Assembly: GCF_030285625.1 (NCBI RefSeq)
Contig: NZ_CP127294.1
Coordinates: 6,356,001-6,420,000 of the forward strand
Reading direction: 5' to 3'
Length of the DNA: 64,000 nucleotides
DNA from: Amycolatopsis sp. 2-15
GTDB lineage: Bacteria > Actinomycetota > Actinomycetes > Mycobacteriales > Pseudonocardiaceae
The notes under the pieces are model-generated. The model was not told where the DNA came from, made no database searches, and saw only the letters and a program-made list of their open reading frames with translations. Numbering within the stretch: the first letter of the stretch is position 1; each line of letters opens with the position of its first letter. The position numbers and the translations under genes are program-made. Positions 63,801 through 64,000 of the stretch are shown in pieces.

Positions 63801-64000
63801 GGAGTCGTTCTTCGACCTCGGCGGGCATTCGCTGCTGGCCACGCGCCTGATCAGCCGCGCTCGCACCGAGCTCGGCGCCGAGCTGGCGATCAAGGACCTG
63901 TTCGAGGCGCCGACCGTCGCGGAGCTGGCCGCCCGAGCGGGCAAGGGTGTGCCGGCGAGGCCGGCCGTCGTGCCGCGCGAGCGGCCGGAGCGGATCCCGT
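54676..64000 (+). CDS. Siderophore NRPS, main part (T, C-A-T-E, C-A-MT-T, C...), runs off the window
   Basis: Open frame to the window edge. Order: end of the first A domain ([11 protein letters not shown]), T (LGGDSITS), C (HHIVADGWS), A2 ([33 protein letters not shown]), T (LGGDSVTS), E-type domain ([11 protein letters not shown]), C (HLLLWDGWS), A3 ([34 protein letters not shown]) with inserted MT ([11 protein letters not shown]), T (LGGHSLLA) and the start of another C domain (RPERIP). By eye A2 fits the serine code DVWHFSLVDK and A3 the hydroxyornithine code DMENLGLINK. The product should be a peptide hydroxamate siderophore with N-methyl residues. Confidence 0.88.
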   Translation, partial: MDPDVLVELAGAAGYRAAATWSGETATAFDLVLSREEPVATYTGATDGRLANVPVVYRDPASLMKDLRTRVEEALPHYMVPSAFVPLDRLPIMTNGKLDRAALPLPDFGALAQGRSPRTPREVALCTVMADVLGVPSAGADDDFFALGGDSITSIRLVLGAARHGLAITPRQVFQHRTAEALAACAGEVTTADDSAEPLLELSEADSAALGSHAEVLPVTPLQQGFFFHAAFEDDDVYTVQEIFDLAGPVDPPTLRRAVQNLLDRHASLRSGFRQLDDSRVVQVVAAHAELPWREISPEAAADALAADRDRRFALDRPPLLRATLVGRERLALTFHHIVADGWSVAVMVREILARYGATEPLRPEPASRTAHLRRLAARDHDAARQAWRTALAGIEEPTRLVTTPAGVAPRRPSRVHFAVDAAITARVGAFARQHGLTLGTVLHGAWGLLLGRLTGRGDLVFGSTVSGRDPGVAGIEDAVGLYINTLPVRVRWTGADTVARLLRRLQDEQAALLDHQHLGLAELQRIAGVGQEELFDTLVVVENYPRENDDASALRVTGVEVVDAVHYPVALIATPGETLQFGLKFDAARLDARAAEQLTERFVRVLEAFAAAPDAPVAHVDLVSAAELELLGELNATAVSVPEQTLLSAFERHAAETPDATAVLFEDERLSYGDLAARAAVLARRLRARGAGPGSVVAVALPRSAELMVALLGVLKSGAAYLPLDLDYPAERLEYMLASSGAALVVTEAGTAARVPAGLEQVPLDGPDVADRPTRVASVDDAAYLIYTSGSTGRPKGVVVTHRAIVNRLAWMQHEYRLGADDRVLQKTPSSFDVSVWEFFWALREGAAVVFARPDGHRDPAYLADVIRTHGVTTLHFVPSMLAAFLSVEEVTDAPRWVASLRRVFTSGEALPGEAASRWRRLTGVPLHNLYGPTEAAVDVSYFQFRDGPEATVPIGRPVWNTRLLVLDPCLRPVPDGVAGELYLAGVQLARGYHGQSALTAERFVADPFGEPGARMYRTGDLVQRRADGELEYLGRTDRQVKIRGNRIELGEIEAVLAAQPGVRAAAVVVRDGALVGYAAGAADPDELRAALTAALPATMVPNALVVLDEFPLTPSGKLDTRALPAPAVPAAAAAVQRGDDRGSALAAIFAEVLGLAEVGADGDFFLLGGDSVTSISVSSRARRAGFDLSPKDVFTHRTPAALAALGGVPVAQGPVPDPDGVGDVPLLPEVHRLRDLGDSGAESIRLRLPAGADTESLAAALQAVLDHHDGLRLKRSRVASVLWSLETRPAGAVDAAEVLLAENNTAENNTAENNTAEFDPDAGILLRAVRSGDRLLLTAHPLLVDAPSWRTIAADLATAWTAVQAGRTPVFAAVETSLRTHARAVTERAQAPELLADLEHWAATLAPGAATVPVPGTQTERTVRFSADQSRALVEQLPASVRGDVTDVLLTALAQAGGELIVDVLDRPEGTPDAVGALHTARPVRLTATDLKQVKDLVRAAPDALGYGLLRYLNPQAAPLFAQLARADVLLRYASHVPFGTQDWGFAAGPGAPAGAHALRIGAVREDTPDGPVLALTFAGATPDFVDRVVAALADLAATDVAATGLTTSDLALIELAQDEIEHVERLSPLPLSDIWPLSPLQEGLFFHSSYDQSRIDIYTIQEAIDLDRHLDADRLRAACAALMDRTPSLHAGFTSEGLRGPVQFVTAGFPPPVTEVDLRDLSEADRERQLAELMERDRTSRFDLGHPPLFRITLVRLGAERDRVVLNRHLLLWDGWSAWLLIEQLFAHYEGGEQPAGGSYVDYLQWLSRQDVEEATAAWRSALSGLSEPTLIGPDTQGLEPVTPVNLDAHLTPQLTDRLRDEARRHGLTVNSVLNAAWALVLSTMVGRQDVVFGAAVAGRPAAVPDIETTIGLFLNTVPTRVRLVPEEPVLDLLRRIQSERMDLTPYEFMSLGVLQREAGHRVLFDTLFVLRGADGDERYAGLRHRHGITNLVNVDATHYPLTLVVTPGQSMRVTLSYRDDVIAADEAAVLLGRFTGLVEQLVGDLTAPVGALETVSADRRAELAEIWAATEHPMARDTIADLLAAQATSTPETTALVFGEQTLTYAQLDEAVNRMARLLLSRGAEPERVIALGLPRSIDMVVALFAVLRTGAAYLPLELDYPADRLALMLDDAGPLCLVTTTAVARDLPEDLPRVLVDNDETKAELAALSGGEPADVERPLFSRDRADRLEHPAYVIYTSGSTRKPKGVVTPYRGLTNMQLNHQEAIFGPAIASAGGRRLRIAHTVSFAFDMSWEELLWLVEGHEVHVCDEELRRDARALVAYCNRHRVDVVNVTPTYAYLLIEEGLLDGGPLDEGPLDEDTASHRPALVLLGGEAVSESVWNRLRDTEGVYGYNLYGPTEYTINTLGGGTTDSDTPTVGKPIWNTRAYIVDNWLRPVPDGVPGELYIAGTGLARGYLGRPGLTAERFVADPFGAPGARMYRTGDLVRRRPDGNLDFLGRTDDQVKIRGYRVELGEIETALARHPQVAQAAVIARPDPSAPGLQRLVGYVVPAELSGDERDAAEADQVGEWQQIYFDEYTEIPTALFTEDFAGWDSSYDGTPIPLAHMREWRAATVTRIGELAPRRILEIGVGTGLLMGQLAPHAEEYWGTDLAAPVIGKLTRELEHDAELAAKVTLRAQPAHEFGDLPRGHFDTVVINSVVQYFPSVDYLTQVLSTALDLLAPGGSLFVGDVRNLRLARSFHTAIQLTRADATSDVAQLRRAIERGAALEKELLLDPDYFTALAHKLPGVGARIRVKRAELHNELSRYRYDVVLTKDATGEVPVAQAPRVLWDEVGSLAELESRLTGDQLRVSRIPDARLAAEFAAMRALDAGAPLLDVLDRFHGAGDGVEPEAVHRLGESSGFAVHTTWSTGVDGVFDAVFVRADVPVSGLYVPAATGTNLTRFANSPTAARGSAELVQVLRDELKRQLPDYMVPAAFVTLGSLPLTDNGKLNVRALPDAEPAVSLAESRPAASPEEEVLCELFAEVLGLERVGVAESFFDLGGHSLLATRLISRARTELGAELAIKDLFEAPTVAELAARAGKGVPARPAVVPRERPERIP
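58585..58629 (+). repeat. Three tandem 15-bp repeats in the E-type domain
   Basis: GAGAACAACACGGCC occurs three times in a row and adds three ENNTA units to the E-type domain, about 25 codons before its degenerate active-site motif. The frame is kept. Confidence 0.9.
61737..61766 (+). repeat. Two tandem 15-bp repeats in the third A domain
   Basis: GGGCCCACTAGACGA occurs twice in a row and encodes two GPLDE units in a surface loop after the [10 protein letters not shown] segment. The frame is kept. Confidence 0.9.

Overview
The window is high-GC actinobacterial DNA. GTG and TTG starts are common, many genes overlap by 1-4 bases, third positions are G/C rich, and an N-hydroxyornithine NRPS sits at the right edge. 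The gene families fit a Pseudonocardiaceae (Amycolatopsis-like) host, which is an inference from gene content. No tRNA, rRNA or CRISPR array was recognised.

Layout. (1) 1-7.6 kb: an edge-truncated hypothetical gene, a membrane-tethered TlpA-like redoxin, several small secreted proteins (some less GC-rich), an animal-type haem peroxidase, a HIT protein and a zinc-ribbon-like protein whose 3' end is duplicated nearby. (2) 7.7-11.7 kb: a phage-type early and replication module: excisionase-like HTH, GIY-YIG/MUG113-type protein, a replication-initiator-like protein with iteron-like repeats inside its gene, and a DnaB-like helicase. (3) 11.7-16.6 kb: a double-hotdog gene split by a 4.0-kb insertion bounded by CTAG and 22-bp inverted repeats. 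The insertion carries IS701-type transposase remnants, a type-II NADH dehydrogenase-like gene, an Rrf2 regulator and decayed sequence. (4) 16.6-20.9 kb: a subtilisin-like protease, a short acidic protein, a 541-residue Gly/Arg-rich protein and a lipoprotein, in the place where head genes would be expected. (5) 21.2-33.6 kb: a siphovirus-type tail and lysis module: tail completion, frameshifted tail chaperones, tape measure, tail-tip proteins, repeat-rich fibres, endolysin and holin. (6) 33.7-44.5 kb: cargo and regulation: HTH regulator, DUF2505 protein, two APH-fold kinases, XRE regulator, GNAT, ATP-dependent DNA ligase, and a Cys-rich small protein/JmjC/aldo-keto reductase operon. (7) 44.7-46.1 kb: tyrosine integrase at the right end of the element. 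(8) 46.2-64 kb: probable core chromosome with an ABC-F ATPase and a PPOX-fold flavoprotein, then a hydroxamate siderophore locus: formyltransferase, two divergent iron boxes, ornithine N-monooxygenase and a large NRPS that runs off the edge.

How it works together. The integrase, replication genes, tail and lysis genes look like one integrated phage-derived element. No terminase, portal, capsid or major tail-tube gene is visible in the window. At least three of its promoters share a TATAGT -10 and a GTTG-NN-CAA motif, which suggests common control. At the right, ornithine would be N-hydroxylated, formylated and assembled by the NRPS. The NRPS has one module with a serine-like code, one with a hydroxyornithine-like code and two embedded N-methyltransferases, which points to a scabichelin/albachelin-like peptide siderophore. 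Its reading frame is broken once near 54.65 kb.
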